Shown here: piece by piece, positions 1 through 9,597 of the stretch
Layout of the letters: every line of letters begins with the position of its first letter
How positions within the stretch are numbered: the first letter of the stretch is position 1
Source of the DNA: Nocardioides bruguierae
Lineage (GTDB): Bacteria > Actinomycetota > Actinomycetes > Propionibacteriales > Nocardioidaceae
DNA length: 64,000 nt
NCBI RefSeq assembly: GCF_023656415.1
Contig: NZ_JAMOIL010000022.1
Span: forward strand, 46,950 to 110,949
Direction: 5' to 3'
Position numbers and translations under genes: made by a program
The notes under the pieces: model-generated
The model's input: the letters and a program-made list of their open reading frames with translations, nothing else
The model's database searches: none
Told to the model about the DNA's origin: nothing

Positions 1-99
1 TGCCGACTCGGCGGTGGGCACCCCGCCGGTCCGGTCCGCACGGGCAACCGCACGGGCCTCTCCGACGGGTCATCCCCGACCCCGAAGGAGCACTCCCCG
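1..99. other. Left edge, no assignable gene
   Basis: One frame is open from base 2 to a TGA at 101-103 that would overlap the hemB ATG in an ATGA arrangement, so this could be the last 33 codons of an upstream gene. A haem gene such as hemD would fit the context, but the translated tail has no recognisable motif, so no product is assigned. A GAAGGAG ribosome site for hemB lies at about 84-90. Confidence 0.3.
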
Positions 100-1116
100 A
101 TGACCGACCCCGACGGCTACGCCCTGCGGCCCGCCCCCGGTGCGACCGCACCCGTCGTCCGGCCCCGCCGCCTGCGCACCACCCCCGCGATGCGGGCGAT
201 GGTCCGTGAGCAGCAGGTCCGTGCCGGCCAGCTCATCCTGCCCGCGTTCGTCAGCGAGGCGCTGAGCGAGCCGAAGCCGATCTCCTCGATGCCCGGCGTC
301 GTCCAGCACACGCAGGACACCCTCAAGCGTGCGGCCGCCGAGGCCGCCGAGGCCGGCATCGGCGGCATCATGCTGTTCGGCGTGCCCGCCGTCCGGGACG
401 CGTGCGGCACCGCGGGCGTCGACCCCTCCGGCGTCCTCAACCTCGCGATCGAGAACGTCAAGGCCGAGGTCGGCGACGCGCTGACCGTGCAGGCCGACCT
501 CTGCCTCGACGAGTTCACCGACCACGGCCACTGCGGCGTGCTGGCCGCCGACGGCTCGGTCGACAACGACGCCACGCTCGCGATCTACGCCGACATGGCC
601 CGCGCGCAGGCCGCGGCCGGGGTCGACGTCATCGGCCCCAGCGGCATGATGGACGGCCAGGTCGCCGTCATCCGCGACGCGCTCGACACCGCCGGGCACA
701 CCGACGTCGCGATCCTCGCCTACGGCGCGAAGTACGCCTCGGCCTTCTTCGGGCCCTTCCGCGAGGCGGTCGACTCGGCCCTGCAGGGCGACCGCCGCAC
801 CTACCAGCAGGACCCGGCCAACGCCCGCGAGGGCGTGCGCGAGACCGTGCTCGAGGTCGAGCAGGGCGCCGACATGGTCATGGTGAAGCCGGCCCTGGCC
901 TACCTCGACGTGATCCGCCGCGTCCGCGACACCGTCGGCGTCCCGGTCGCGGCCTACAACATCTCGGGTGAGTACGCGATGGTCGAGGCGGCCGCCGCGA
1001 ACGGCTGGATCGACCGGCAGGACGCGGTGCTCGAGACCCTCACCTCGATCCACCGCGCCGGCGCCGACGTCATCCTGACCTACTGGGCCACCGAGGCCGC
1101 GGGCTGGCTGCGCTGA
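100..1116 (+). CDS. hemB: Porphobilinogen synthase (delta-aminolevulinic acid dehydratase)
   Basis: Condenses two 5-aminolevulinate molecules to porphobilinogen in haem synthesis; cytoplasmic TIM-barrel enzyme. The 338-residue length is normal. The two Schiff-base lysines are visible: K211 in GAKYAS and K263 in [10 protein letters not shown]. The metal loop reads [14 protein letters not shown], with C135 and C145 kept but Asp137 at the position of the middle zinc cysteine of the E. coli/human type, so the site is a hybrid. The start is fixed by GAAGGAG about 9 bases before ATG. The gene is convergent with the transglycosylase downstream, with only 15 bases between stops, and hemL lies beyond it, so two haem genes flank the transglycosylase. 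Confidence 0.97.
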   Translation: MTDPDGYALRPAPGATAPVVRPRRLRTTPAMRAMVREQQVRAGQLILPAFVSEALSEPKPISSMPGVVQHTQDTLKRAAAEAAEAGIGGIMLFGVPAVRDACGTAGVDPSGVLNLAIENVKAEVGDALTVQADLCLDEFTDHGHCGVLAADGSVDNDATLAIYADMARAQAAAGVDVIGPSGMMDGQVAVIRDALDTAGHTDVAILAYGAKYASAFFGPFREAVDSALQGDRRTYQQDPANAREGVRETVLEVEQGADMVMVKPALAYLDVIRRVRDTVGVPVAAYNISGEYAMVEAAAANGWIDRQDAVLETLTSIHRAGADVILTYWATEAAGWLR

Positions 1117-1131
1117 GGATCGTGCCGGGGA

Positions 1132-2433
1132 TCAGGGGTTGAGCAGCCCCTGGATGCAGGCCTCCAGCTCGTTCGCGGCCGTCAGCGGGTTGTCGATGAC
1201 GCCCTCGAGCGTGCACTGGGCCAGAGCCTCTGCGCGGGTGAGCGTCTCGTCGACCGGGTCGACGCCCGTGGAGGGCACGGCCGAGGCCACGTCCTCGACG
1301 ACCTCGCCCACGGCCTCGCCGGCGCTGCTGGGCGCGGTGGTGTCGACCGGGGTGTCGTTGCCCGAGGAGCCGCCCGACCCGCCCTGGCCGCCCTGGCTCC
1401 CGCCCCCGCTCGGCGTCGGGGACGAGGAGGGCGCGGGCGCCGAGGGGGCGGAGGACGAGCCCGAGCCACCGGAGGACGAGGCGGGCTGAGTGCCCTTGCC
1501 GCCCTGGTCGCCGCCGCTGCCGGCGACCGGCTGCGGCTCGGGCAGCGCCTGGATCAGGTCGCCGCCACGCACCGAGGTGGGGACGGCGGAGTAGTCGCCG
1601 GCCGCGTAGGAGTCCATGATCTCCAACACCAGGTCGACGTACTCGTCGCTGTGGTTGTAGCGGTACACGGCCTCGCGCAGCCCGCTGGTGGTGCCGAGGT
1701 CGGTGTCGCCGGCGCACAGGTACACGCCGGCGGCCAGCGCCGCGTCGTCGATGTCCTGCGGGTCGCGGCGGTCGTCCCCGTCCGCGTCGACGCCCACCAG
1801 CGACCAGGTGGACGGGATGAACTGCATCGGCCCGACGGCCCGGTCGAGGCCGGTGTCGCCGTCGAGGCGTCCCTTGTCGGTGTCCTCGACGCGGGTGGTG
1901 CCGCCGGCGCCGGTCAGGCGCGGGCCGAGGATGCCCGGACGGGCCACGCCGTCGGCGTCCAGCACGTTGCCGCCGTAGCGGCCGTGGTCGGACTCGACGC
2001 GGCCGATGGCGCCCAGGAGCGTCCAGTCCAGGCGGCAGCCGGCGTCGGCCGCGCCCATGATGCTCTCGGCCCGCTGGTAGGCCACGAGGGCCGCGTCGGG
2101 GATCGCGGCGCTCGAGGTCGAGGCCGCGGTGGCACGGGCGCTGCGGCTGGCCAGCGCGGTGGAGCTGGAGCGCCGCGAGGAGACGGTGGCCGGGTCGCGC
2201 AGCACCGCGGAGGGCAGCGAGGTGCCGTCGGGCAGGACGCCCTCGGTGGCGGTCTCGGACTCCGGGGTCGTCTGCGCGGTCAGGGTCGGGCCGGCGTAGG
2301 TGGCCGGGTTGACCAGCGCGGCGGTGACCGCGGCGGAGACGATGCCCAGCGGCACCAGCGCGGTGACCCGCTGCCAGGTGGTGCGCTCGCCGGACGTGCG
2401 TCGTCGGCCGCCGGTCGGCGTGCCCTGCGTCAT
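1132..2433 (-). CDS. Lytic murein transglycosylase, SLT/MltB-like
   Basis: Predicted to cleave peptidoglycan glycan strands outside the membrane. The start ATG has GAGGGAGAA upstream; the longer open frame back to 2553 has no comparable ribosome site. From the start (433 aa): a basic segment, one hydrophobic helix at about residues 25-45 (signal or anchor), a Ser/Ala-rich linker, then the catalytic domain at about 120-300. That domain contains IGRVESDHGR, whose Glu is the likely catalytic acid, AVGPMQFIPSTW and YRYNHSDEYVDLV, a layout typical of actinobacterial transglycosylases. A calcium-binding-like DADGDD stretch lies inside the domain. The C-terminal third is low-complexity Ser/Gly/Pro followed by a short conserved-looking end with two Cys. 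Confidence 0.9.
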   Translation of the reverse strand: MTQGTPTGGRRRTSGERTTWQRVTALVPLGIVSAAVTAALVNPATYAGPTLTAQTTPESETATEGVLPDGTSLPSAVLRDPATVSSRRSSSTALASRSARATAASTSSAAIPDAALVAYQRAESIMGAADAGCRLDWTLLGAIGRVESDHGRYGGNVLDADGVARPGILGPRLTGAGGTTRVEDTDKGRLDGDTGLDRAVGPMQFIPSTWSLVGVDADGDDRRDPQDIDDAALAAGVYLCAGDTDLGTTSGLREAVYRYNHSDEYVDLVLEIMDSYAAGDYSAVPTSVRGGDLIQALPEPQPVAGSGGDQGGKGTQPASSSGGSGSSSAPSAPAPSSSPTPSGGGSQGGQGGSGGSSGNDTPVDTTAPSSAGEAVGEVVEDVASAVPSTGVDPVDETLTRAEALAQCTLEGVIDNPLTAANELEACIQGLLNP

Positions 2434-2565
2434 GGTGGTTCTCCCTCGTCCTGCTGGTGCCGGCCCGCGTCGTCGCGGGGAGCACGTGTGTCGCGGTGCC
2501 GGCCGGTCGGGCCGGGCACCGTCCTCTCCTACCCGTGCTGAGACCAACGACACATGCGGGTCGAC

Positions 2566-2581
2566 GTTACGGGTCGGTAAC
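2566..2581. promoter_or_regulatory. Inverted repeat GTTAC-N6-GTAAC upstream of the transglycosylase
   Basis: Perfect 5-base arms around GGGTCG, about 130 bases before the transglycosylase ATG and about 195 bases before hemL. The placement in a divergent intergenic region suggests an operator. No regulator is assigned, and arms this short can arise by chance. Confidence 0.3.
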
Positions 2582-2775
2582 CCGACCTCGCCTCGGCCGA
2601 TCGGTCAGACCTGCCTGGCCCGCCCGGTGGTGGCCGGTCGCGGTCCCCGGGCGGGCCCGCGTCCTCAGAGCCCGCTCAGTGGTGTCTCACGAGGCTCTCA
2701 GCCCCCGTGGGCACCACCGGTGACGAGGCGTGGGAGCGATTCGCAGCGCTGGGCGGCGCCTTGCACAATGACGGG

Positions 2776-4128
2776 GTGTCCTCCACGCCGCAGACCCCTG
2801 CCCAGCCGGTGACGACCCTCGCGACCCAGGCCTCCGCCGACCTCTTCGAGCGGGCCCGCACGGTCACCCCCGGCGGCGTGAACTCGCCGGTGCGCGCGTT
2901 CAACGCGGTCGGCGGCACGCCCCGGTTCATCCGCTCGGCGAAGGGTGCCTGGCTCACCGACGTCGACGGCAACGACTACGTCGACCTCATCTGCTCCTGG
3001 GGCCCGATGCTGCTGGGCCACGCGCACCCCGAGGTCCAGGCCGCGGTCGCGGACGCCGTCGCCCGCGGCACGTCCTACGGCACGCCCACCGTGCCCGAGG
3101 TGGAGCTGGCCGAGGAGATGGTCGCCCGCACCCCGGTCGAGAAGATCCGCTTCGTCTCCTCCGGTACCGAGGCGACGATGAGCGCCATCCGCCTCGCGCG
3201 CGGCTTCACCGGCCGCGACGTGGTCGTGAAGTTCGCCGGCTGCTACCACGGTCACGTCGACGCGCTGCTGGCCAGCGCCGGGTCGGGCCTGGCCACGTTC
3301 GCCGTGCCGGGCACGCCGGGCGTGCCGGCGTCCTCGACCGAGCTGACCCTCGTGCTGCCCTACAACGACCGGCAGGCGGTGCTCGACGTCTTCGCCGAGC
3401 ACGGCTCCCGGATCGCCTGCGTCATCACCGAGGCCGCCGCCGGCAACATGGGCGTCGTGCCCCCGGAGCCGGGCTTCAACCAGTTCCTCGCGCAGACCTG
3501 CCGCGAGAACGGCGCGCTGTTCGTCTCGGACGAGGTGATGACCGGCTTCCGCGCCTCCAAGGAGGGCCAGTGGGGCCTGGACGGCAAGGTCGAGGGCTGG
3601 GTGCCCGACCTCGTCACCTTCGGCAAGGTGATGGGCGGCGGGTTCCCCGCGGCCGCGTTCGGCGGCCGCGCCGACGTCATGGCCTCCCTCTCGCCCGAGG
3701 GGCCCGTCTACCAGGCCGGCACGCTGTCGGGTAACCCCGTCGCCACCACCGCCGGCCTCACCACCCTGCGCCTGGCCACCGACGAGGTCTACGCCCACAT
3801 CGGCTCCGCGGCCGACGTCATCAAGACCGCCGCGTCCGAGGCGCTCACCGCAGCCGGGGTCACGCACACCGTGCAGTCCACCGGCACCATGTTCTCGGTG
3901 TTCTTCTGCGAGGGCCCGGTGAAGGACTTCGCGGACGCCTCGCGCACCGACTCGGCCGCGTACAAGGCCTTCTTCCACTCCATGCTCGACTCCGGCGTCT
4001 ACCTGCCGCCGTCGGCCTACGAGGCGTGGTTCCTGTCCTCCGCCCACGACGACCGCGCCGTCCAGCACGTGCTCGACGCGCTGCCCGCCGCCGCGCGGGC
4101 CGCCGCGGCCGCCGGCCAGGACGCCTGA
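2776..4128 (+). CDS. hemL: Glutamate-1-semialdehyde 2,1-aminomutase
   Basis: PLP enzyme that converts glutamate-1-semialdehyde to 5-aminolevulinate, the step before HemB. The product of 450 residues has SSGTEA at about 128-133, YHGH at about 157-160, DEVMTGFR and the PLP lysine K284 in [11 protein letters not shown] take GTG 2776 because it follows a CACAAT -10-like element by about six bases (leaderless pattern) and gives a normal family length. The alternative GTG at 2707 adds 23 residues with no family resemblance. Confidence 0.95.
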   Translation: MSSTPQTPAQPVTTLATQASADLFERARTVTPGGVNSPVRAFNAVGGTPRFIRSAKGAWLTDVDGNDYVDLICSWGPMLLGHAHPEVQAAVADAVARGTSYGTPTVPEVELAEEMVARTPVEKIRFVSSGTEATMSAIRLARGFTGRDVVVKFAGCYHGHVDALLASAGSGLATFAVPGTPGVPASSTELTLVLPYNDRQAVLDVFAEHGSRIACVITEAAAGNMGVVPPEPGFNQFLAQTCRENGALFVSDEVMTGFRASKEGQWGLDGKVEGWVPDLVTFGKVMGGGFPAAAFGGRADVMASLSPEGPVYQAGTLSGNPVATTAGLTTLRLATDEVYAHIGSAADVIKTAASEALTAAGVTHTVQSTGTMFSVFFCEGPVKDFADASRTDSAAYKAFFHSMLDSGVYLPPSAYEAWFLSSAHDDRAVQHVLDALPAAARAAAAAGQDA

Positions 4129-4157
4129 GCAGCACCGAGAGACAGAGGGGGAGAGCC

Positions 4158-4874
4158 ATGGTGAGCACGACGGTCCACCTGCTGCGGCACGGCGAGGTGC
4201 ACAACCCGCAGGGCATCCTCTACGGGCGCAGCCCGGGCTACCACCTCTCGCGCCTGGGCAACCGGATGGCCGAGCGGGTCGCCGAGCAGATCGGTCACCG
4301 CGACATCGTCCACGTGGCGGCGTCCCCCCTCGAGCGCGCGCAGGAGACCGCCGCGCCCCTGGCGCAGGCCCTCGACCTGCCGGTGGGCTCCGACCCGCGG
4401 CTCATCGAGTCCGAGAACGTCTTCCAGGGCGAGACCTTCACCCGCGGCGGGCTGCTGCGCTCGCCGAAGAAGTGGAAGCACCTGCGCAACCCGTTCGAGC
4501 CCTCCTGGGGCGAGCCGTACCGCGAGATCGCCACCCGGATGCTCGCCGCGGTCGAGGCCGCGCGCGTCGTCGCCGAGGGGCACGAGGCCGTGCTGGTCTC
4601 CCACCAGCTGCCGATCTGGACGACGCGACTGCACCTCGAGGGCAAGCGCTACGTGCACGACCCGCGCAAGCGCCAGTGCACCCTGTGCTCGGTCACCTCG
4701 CTCGTCTACGAGGGCCCGACCCTGACCCGGATCACCTACTCCGAGCCCGCCGGCGACCTCGTGCCCGCGCACGCCCGCAAGGCCGCGTTCAGCGCCGGTG
4801 GCGCCGACGAGGAGCCCCCCGCCGCGCCCGGGGTCGGACCCGACGCCGGACCTGACGACGAGGACGCCCGCTGA
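4158..4874 (+). CDS. Histidine phosphatase family protein (phosphoglycerate-mutase-like)
   Basis: The 238-aa product starts with the catalytic motif LLRHGE (phosphoacceptor His11) and carries the second active-site histidine in VSHQLP, so it should be an active phosphatase or mutase of this superfamily; the substrate cannot be read from sequence. The last 30 or so residues are an acidic Pro/Asp/Glu-rich tail. GAGGGGGAGA precedes the ATG. The stop overlaps the start of the next gene (TGATG), and a phosphatase at this position before the cytochrome c maturation genes is a common actinobacterial arrangement. Confidence 0.88.
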   Translation: MVSTTVHLLRHGEVHNPQGILYGRSPGYHLSRLGNRMAERVAEQIGHRDIVHVAASPLERAQETAAPLAQALDLPVGSDPRLIESENVFQGETFTRGGLLRSPKKWKHLRNPFEPSWGEPYREIATRMLAAVEAARVVAEGHEAVLVSHQLPIWTTRLHLEGKRYVHDPRKRQCTLCSVTSLVYEGPTLTRITYSEPAGDLVPAHARKAAFSAGGADEEPPAAPGVGPDAGPDDEDAR

Positions 4875-5587
4875 TGCCCCACCCCCGCGGACGCCGGCAG
4901 CGCTCTGCGCTCCTGGCCCTGCTGCTCACCGGCGTGCTCCTGCTCAGCGCCTGCTCCGAGCTGGGCAGCACCGGCGACCTCGACTACGTCGCCGGTGACG
5001 GCCAGATCGTCGAGTACGACGCCGCCGACCGGCTCGAGCCCGTCGACCTCTCCGGCGAGACCGTCGACGGCGGCACCTGGGACATCGCCGACCACGAGGG
5101 CCAGGTCGTCGTGGTCAACGTGTGGTGGAGCCTGTGCGGCCCCTGCATCACCGAGATGCCGATGCTGACCGCGCTCGAGTCCGCCTACAGCGACCTCGGC
5201 GACGAGGTCACCTTCGTCGGCATCAACGTCCGCGACTCCTCCGTCGACCTGGCCGCCGCCTTCGAGCGCGACCGGGGCGTGGAGTACCCCTCCATCTACG
5301 ACCCGGCGGGCAAGGCGCTGCTCTCGTTCCCCGGGCGCACGGCGCCCCGCTCCATGCCCACCACCCTGGTGCTCGACACCGAGGGTCGCGTCGCCTCGAT
5401 CATCTCCGGCCCGGTGCCGTCCGCGATCACGCTGGCCTCCCTCGTCGAGACCGCGGGCGGCCCGGAGGCCTCCGAGGTGGACGTCACCAGCGCCGCCGAG
5501 GCCGAGGACGACGCCGAGGACGAGACTGCGGACGGCGCCACGGAGTCAGAGTCAGCGGACGGATCGGGGTCCGGCTCCGATGGGTGA
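4874..5587 (+). CDS. TlpA/ResA-type thioredoxin-fold lipoprotein
   Basis: Probable extracytoplasmic thiol-disulfide reductase that keeps the CXXCH cysteines of apocytochrome c reduced. The N-terminus is basic then hydrophobic and ends in a lipobox LLSAC with Cys27 as the lipidation site. The redox motif C88-G-P-C91 lies in NVWWSLCGPC, and SMPTTLVLD supplies the cis-proline loop. The C-terminus is an acidic Asp/Glu/Ser/Gly tail. The start overlaps the upstream stop, and the last eight bases overlap ccdA, so electrons probably reach it from CcdA. Confidence 0.9.
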   Translation: MPHPRGRRQRSALLALLLTGVLLLSACSELGSTGDLDYVAGDGQIVEYDAADRLEPVDLSGETVDGGTWDIADHEGQVVVVNVWWSLCGPCITEMPMLTALESAYSDLGDEVTFVGINVRDSSVDLAAAFERDRGVEYPSIYDPAGKALLSFPGRTAPRSMPTTLVLDTEGRVASIISGPVPSAITLASLVETAGGPEASEVDVTSAAEAEDDAEDETADGATESESADGSGSGSDG

Positions 5588-6347
5588 CTGGTTCGCGGCG
5601 ACCACCTACTCGGGGTCGCTGGCGCTCGCGATCCCGGTGGCGGTCATCGCGGGCCTGGTCTCGTTCTTCTCCCCGTGCGTGCTGCCGCTGCTGCCGGGCT
5701 ACCTCTCCTACGCCACCGGTCTCTCCGGGGCCGACCTGGCCAACGGTGAGGCGGACTCCCGGCGGGGCCGGATGCTCGCGGGCTCGCTCCTCTTCGTCCT
5801 GGGCTTCACGGTCTGGTTCGTCATCCTCGGCGCCCTCGTCGGCTCCCTGCGGACCTGGGTGCTGGTCAACAAGGACTACCTGGACATCGGCCTCGGCGTC
5901 CTCGTGATCGTGCTCGGCCTGGCGTTCATGGGCCTGCTCCGCGTCCCGTTCCTGCAGCGCGACCTGCGGGTGCACAAGGTGCCCGCCGTCGGTCTCGCGG
6001 CCGCCCCCGTGCTCGGGTTCCTCTTCGGCCTGGGCTGGGCGCCGTGCATCGGCCCGACGCTCGGCGTCATCCTGGGCCTCGGCTACGACCAGGGCACCGC
6101 GAGCCGCGGTGCGTTCCTGCTCGTCTTCTACTCCCTGGGGCTCGGCATCCCCTTCGTCGCGGCAGGTCTGGCCTGGGGCCGCATGACCCGCGCGATCGGC
6201 TGGATCCGCCGCCACCAGGTCTGGGTCACGCGGGCGGGCGGCGCGATGCTCGTGCTGGTCGGCGTGCTGATCCTCACCGGATGGTGGGACTGGGCCGTCA
6301 CGTGGCTCCAGTCCCACGTCATCAGCGACTACGAGGTGAGCCTGTGA
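5580..6347 (+). CDS. ccdA: Cytochrome c biogenesis protein CcdA
   Basis: Integral membrane protein of 255 aa, about six helices, that carries reductant from cytoplasmic thioredoxin across the membrane. The two conserved cysteines are in SPCVLPLLPGYLSY and in WAPCIGPTLG, at the expected places in helices 1 and 4. It begins within the 3' end of the TlpA-like gene and its stop overlaps the GTG of resB (GTGA), so the genes are translationally coupled. Confidence 0.94.
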   Translation: MGDWFAATTYSGSLALAIPVAVIAGLVSFFSPCVLPLLPGYLSYATGLSGADLANGEADSRRGRMLAGSLLFVLGFTVWFVILGALVGSLRTWVLVNKDYLDIGLGVLVIVLGLAFMGLLRVPFLQRDLRVHKVPAVGLAAAPVLGFLFGLGWAPCIGPTLGVILGLGYDQGTASRGAFLLVFYSLGLGIPFVAAGLAWGRMTRAIGWIRRHQVWVTRAGGAMLVLVGVLILTGWWDWAVTWLQSHVISDYEVSL

Positions 6348-8044
6348 GCACGACCGAGGGCCGGATCTCCGACCTCGACCCCAGCGAGGACAGGGACGCC
6401 CCGGCCTCCTCCAGTGACGGCGGCGACGGCGGGCGTCGGCCCGGCGACCTGGGTGCCCGCGAGCTGGGCCGCTGGGCCTGGCGCCAGCTCACCTCGATGC
6501 GCACCGCGCTGATCCTGCTGCTCCTGCTGGCGCTGGCGGCGATCCCGGGCTCGATCATCCCCCAGGAGGACGTCGACTCCCTGGCGGCGAGCAACTGGAA
6601 GGACGCGCACGAGACCCTCGCGCCGATCTACGAGAAGCTCGGCCTCTTCGCGGTCTACGACTCCCCGTGGTTCGCCGCGATCTACGTGCTGCTGATGATC
6701 AGCCTCGTCGGCTGCATCCTGCCGCGCACGAAGGTCTACTGGCGCGGCCTGCGGGCCCAGCCGCCGCGGGCGCCGCGCCACCTCACCCGGCTGCCCGAGC
6801 ACGCCTCCTTCGTCACCGACCGCTCGGCGGCCGACGTCCACGAGGCCGCCCGTGCCCTCCTGCGCTCGAAGCGGTACCGGGTGCGCGGCGAGGTCGAGGG
6901 CGAGTCGGGGGTCTCCGCCGAGCGCGGCTACCTGCGCGAGGCCGGCAACCTCGTCTTCCACCTGGCGATCCTGGTCGTGCTCGTCGGCTTCGCCATGGGC
7001 TCGCTGTTCGGCTACCAGGGCGCCGTCATCGTCATCAACGGCAAGGGCTTCTCCAACAACCTGACCCAGTACGACGACTTCAACCCGGGCACGTTCTTCT
7101 CCAGCGACGACATGGAGCCGTTCTCGTTCGACGTCGACGACTTCGACGTCGAGTGGATCATGGAGGGCCGCGGCGCCGGCCAGAGCCAGGGCTACTCCGC
7201 CTCCCTCACCTACTCCGAGTCGCCCACGTCCGAGGAGCAGACCTACGACCTGCGGGTCAACCACCCGCTCGACATCGGCGACACCGAGGTCTTCCTCGTG
7301 GGCCACGGGTACGCCCCGATCATCACCGTCACTGACGGCAACGGCGACGTCGCCTGGTCCGGGCCGACGATCTTCCTCCCGCAGGACGCCAGCCTGCTCT
7401 CCTTCGGCGTCGTCAAGGCCCGCACCGCCGAGCCCGAGGCGATCGGCCTCGAGGGGCTCTTCTACCCCACCTACGTGATGGCGGACGGCGACCCGATCAA
7501 CGTCATGGGTGACGACCTCAACCCGACCCTGTCGATGCTCGCCTACGTCGGCGACCTGGGCCTGGAGGACGGGCAGTCGCAGTCGGTCTACGTGCTCGAC
7601 AAGTCGAACGCCACCCAGCTCACCAAGGACGACGGCAGCCCGCTGCGTCTGGACATGCAGGTCGGTGACTCCATCGACCTGCCCGACGGCCTCGGCACCG
7701 TCACCTTCGACGGCGTCGAGCCGTGGGTGCGCGTGCAGATCAGCCAGACCCCCGGCAAGCTCATCGCGCTCGGCGGTGTCGTGCTCATGCTGATCGGCGT
7801 CATGGGCTCGCTGTTCATCCGCCCGCGCCGCGCCTGGGTGCGCGCCCGGGAGACGGACGACGGCACCGTCGTCGAGCTCGCGGTGCTCGACCGCTCCGGC
7901 GGCGGCGACGTCAGCCTGGTGCTGGCGGATATCGTGGGCACGCTCCGTGCCGACGACGACCGCGACGCACCCGCCGCCGACGCGCCGGCACCGACCACCC
8001 CCACTGCGACCGAGGACGACTCGGCCACGAAGGAGCAGGCATGA
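6344..8044 (+). CDS. resB: Cytochrome c biogenesis protein ResB (Ccs1)
   Basis: ResB forms the haem delivery and ligation complex with CcsA in System II maturation. The product is 566 aa. After an acidic, Ser-rich cytoplasmic N-terminus come hydrophobic helices at about 50-70 and 110-130, a third helix near 210-230, a large extracytoplasmic domain, and a last helix in LIALGGVVLMLIGVMGSLF near 475-495, followed by a cytoplasmic tail. Start GTG 6344 is chosen because it overlaps the ccdA stop; an upstream extension would lie wholly inside ccdA. The stop overlaps the ATG of ccsA. Confidence 0.93.
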   Translation: MSTTEGRISDLDPSEDRDAPASSSDGGDGGRRPGDLGARELGRWAWRQLTSMRTALILLLLLALAAIPGSIIPQEDVDSLAASNWKDAHETLAPIYEKLGLFAVYDSPWFAAIYVLLMISLVGCILPRTKVYWRGLRAQPPRAPRHLTRLPEHASFVTDRSAADVHEAARALLRSKRYRVRGEVEGESGVSAERGYLREAGNLVFHLAILVVLVGFAMGSLFGYQGAVIVINGKGFSNNLTQYDDFNPGTFFSSDDMEPFSFDVDDFDVEWIMEGRGAGQSQGYSASLTYSESPTSEEQTYDLRVNHPLDIGDTEVFLVGHGYAPIITVTDGNGDVAWSGPTIFLPQDASLLSFGVVKARTAEPEAIGLEGLFYPTYVMADGDPINVMGDDLNPTLSMLAYVGDLGLEDGQSQSVYVLDKSNATQLTKDDGSPLRLDMQVGDSIDLPDGLGTVTFDGVEPWVRVQISQTPGKLIALGGVVLMLIGVMGSLFIRPRRAWVRARETDDGTVVELAVLDRSGGGDVSLVLADIVGTLRADDDRDAPAADAPAPTTPTATEDDSATKEQA

Positions 8045-9144
8045 CCCAGACCGCCTGGGAGTCCCTCAGCCAGCAGGCCATCGCCGCCGCCGGCGTCGTC
8101 TACTTCCTCGCGCTGCTCGCGCACCTGGCCGAGTGGGCGATGCTGCGCAAGGTGCCGGCGAGCGCCGCCGTGGCCGAGCCCGCGCTGGTCGGTGGCGGCG
8201 CCGCGGCCCCCTCGGACGCGGACGCCCCCGGCGACGCCGACGCAGCGGCGGCCACCGCCGAGCGGGACGCCGACCGGCTGGAGATCGCCGGGCGCGCCGG
8301 CGTCCTGCTGACCGCGCTGGCGGTGGCCGTGCACCTCGTGGGCCTGGTGGCCCGCGGCATGGCCGCCGAGCCGCACCGCGTGCCCTGGGGCAACATGTAC
8401 GAGTTCACGCTGACCGGCACGTTCGTGGTCGCGTTCATCTACCTGGTGGCCTTCCGGAAGTTCAAGCTGCAGTGGATGGCGATCCCGGTGCTGGCCGTCG
8501 TCCTCTCGATCCTCATGGTCGCGGTGATCTGGCTCTACGCGCCGGTGCAGCCGCTGATGGAGTCGCTGCAGTCGTACTGGCTGGTCATCCACGTCGTCTC
8601 GGCCGTCATCGCCACGGGCGCGTTCACCGTGGGCGGCATCGCGTCGGCGTTCTACCTGGTGCAGGCCCGCCGCGAGGCGCGTCGGGCGGCTGCGCTCGAG
8701 GCCGTGGCCGCGCGTCGTGCGGAGGGGGAGGACGTCGAGGACGTCCCTGCGCAGAGCGGCTGGTGGGCCCGGGTGCCCGGCACGTCCCGGCTGGACCTGA
8801 TCTCCTACCGGATGCACGCCTTCGCGTTCCCGGTGTGGACCTTCGCGGTGCTCATCACCGGCCCGATCTGGGCGCACGAGGCGTGGTCGCGGTACTGGAA
8901 CTGGGACCCCAAGGAGGTCTGGGCGTTCATCACCTGGGTCGTCTACGCCGCCTACCTGCACGCCCGCGCGACCGCCGGCTGGCGCGGCCGCTCGGCCGCG
9001 ATCCTGGCGCTGGTCGGCATGGCCACGCTCTGGTTCAACTTCATCGGCATCAACTACTTCTCCACGACGTCGATGCACTCCTACGCCGACGCGCCCACGA
9101 CCTCGGTGGTGGCACCCCCGCCAGGGGCCTCGTCGGGCCTCTGA
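8041..9144 (+). CDS. ccsA: Cytochrome c synthase subunit CcsA (CcsB/ResC)
   Basis: Haem-handling partner of ResB, 367 aa, multi-pass membrane protein. The diagnostic tryptophan-rich haem motif reads WNWDPKEVW, preceded by GPIWAHEAW and followed by NFIGINYFSTTSMHSY; histidines flanking the motif are candidate haem ligands. An Ala/Asp-rich loop at about residues 40-75 and an Arg/Glu-rich cytoplasmic loop at about 210-240 are extra to the fold. The ATG overlaps the resB TGA, and a strong hairpin follows about 47 bases after the stop. Confidence 0.94.
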   Translation: MTQTAWESLSQQAIAAAGVVYFLALLAHLAEWAMLRKVPASAAVAEPALVGGGAAAPSDADAPGDADAAAATAERDADRLEIAGRAGVLLTALAVAVHLVGLVARGMAAEPHRVPWGNMYEFTLTGTFVVAFIYLVAFRKFKLQWMAIPVLAVVLSILMVAVIWLYAPVQPLMESLQSYWLVIHVVSAVIATGAFTVGGIASAFYLVQARREARRAAALEAVAARRAEGEDVEDVPAQSGWWARVPGTSRLDLISYRMHAFAFPVWTFAVLITGPIWAHEAWSRYWNWDPKEVWAFITWVVYAAYLHARATAGWRGRSAAILALVGMATLWFNFIGINYFSTTSMHSYADAPTTSVVAPPPGASSGL

Positions 9145-9190
9145 GCCGGCCGGCCCTGGAACCGGCCCTGAGACGAGGGCACACGCGCAC

Positions 9191-9223
9191 GAGCCCCTGA
9201 CCGAGTGGATCGGTCAGGGGCTC
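9191..9223. terminator. Hairpin terminator after ccsA
   Basis: Perfect 14-base arms GAGCCCCTGACCGA with a 5-base loop, between the ccsA stop and the 3' end of the convergent small membrane gene. There is no long U run, as is common in high-GC actinobacteria. Nearly the same stem recurs after tRNA-Tyr at 52871-52908. Confidence 0.8.
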
Positions 9224-9269
9224 GCGTGCGGTGTGGGGCGGTGTGGGTGAGCGCGGGAGAGCCGGGCAC

Positions 9270-9506
9270 TCAGGGGCTGTCGGGGTCGTCGCCGTGCAGG
9301 CGGCGCCGGTCGAGCTCGCGCAGGAAGTCGGGGTCGTCGTCGGGGGCGACCGTGCGCGGGGGCTCGCGCCGCACGCGGCGTGGCCGTGCCGAGCCCGACC
9401 CGGGGCGCTGCGCGCCCTGGGACAGGACGCCGCGCTTCTGCAGGGTCCGCACCACGTAGTAGGTCACGAGGGCGACCACGGCCACGAACAGCAGCAGCTT
9501 GATCAC
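9270..9506 (-). CDS. Small membrane protein, unknown function
   Basis: The 78-residue product has one N-terminal transmembrane helix (IKLLLFVAVVALVTYYVV), then a basic Arg/Pro-rich cytoplasmic segment and an acidic end containing DDDPDFLRELDRRR. GTG 9506 is preferred because a TACAGT -10-like element ends six bases before it, with a GGAGG between. I do not recognise a named family. Its neighbours are the cytochrome c genes, convergent, and a divergent DUF4229-like gene. Confidence 0.6.
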   Translation of the reverse strand: MIKLLLFVAVVALVTYYVVRTLQKRGVLSQGAQRPGSGSARPRRVRREPPRTVAPDDDPDFLRELDRRRLHGDDPDSP

Positions 9507-9597
9507 TCCTCCACTGTAGGCCGGTGGACCCAACCGTGGGCGGGTCCGAGGTCATCGGCTTTCGCTGCACCCGCGCGGCACCACCTACGCTGGGGGC

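Noticed and set aside
2434..2775. Possible c-di-AMP (ydaO-type) riboswitch upstream of the transglycosylase
   Set aside because: Known to occur before cell-wall lytic genes in actinobacteria, but the leader is short and I could not find the conserved core; only a short GTTAC/GTAAC repeat is present.
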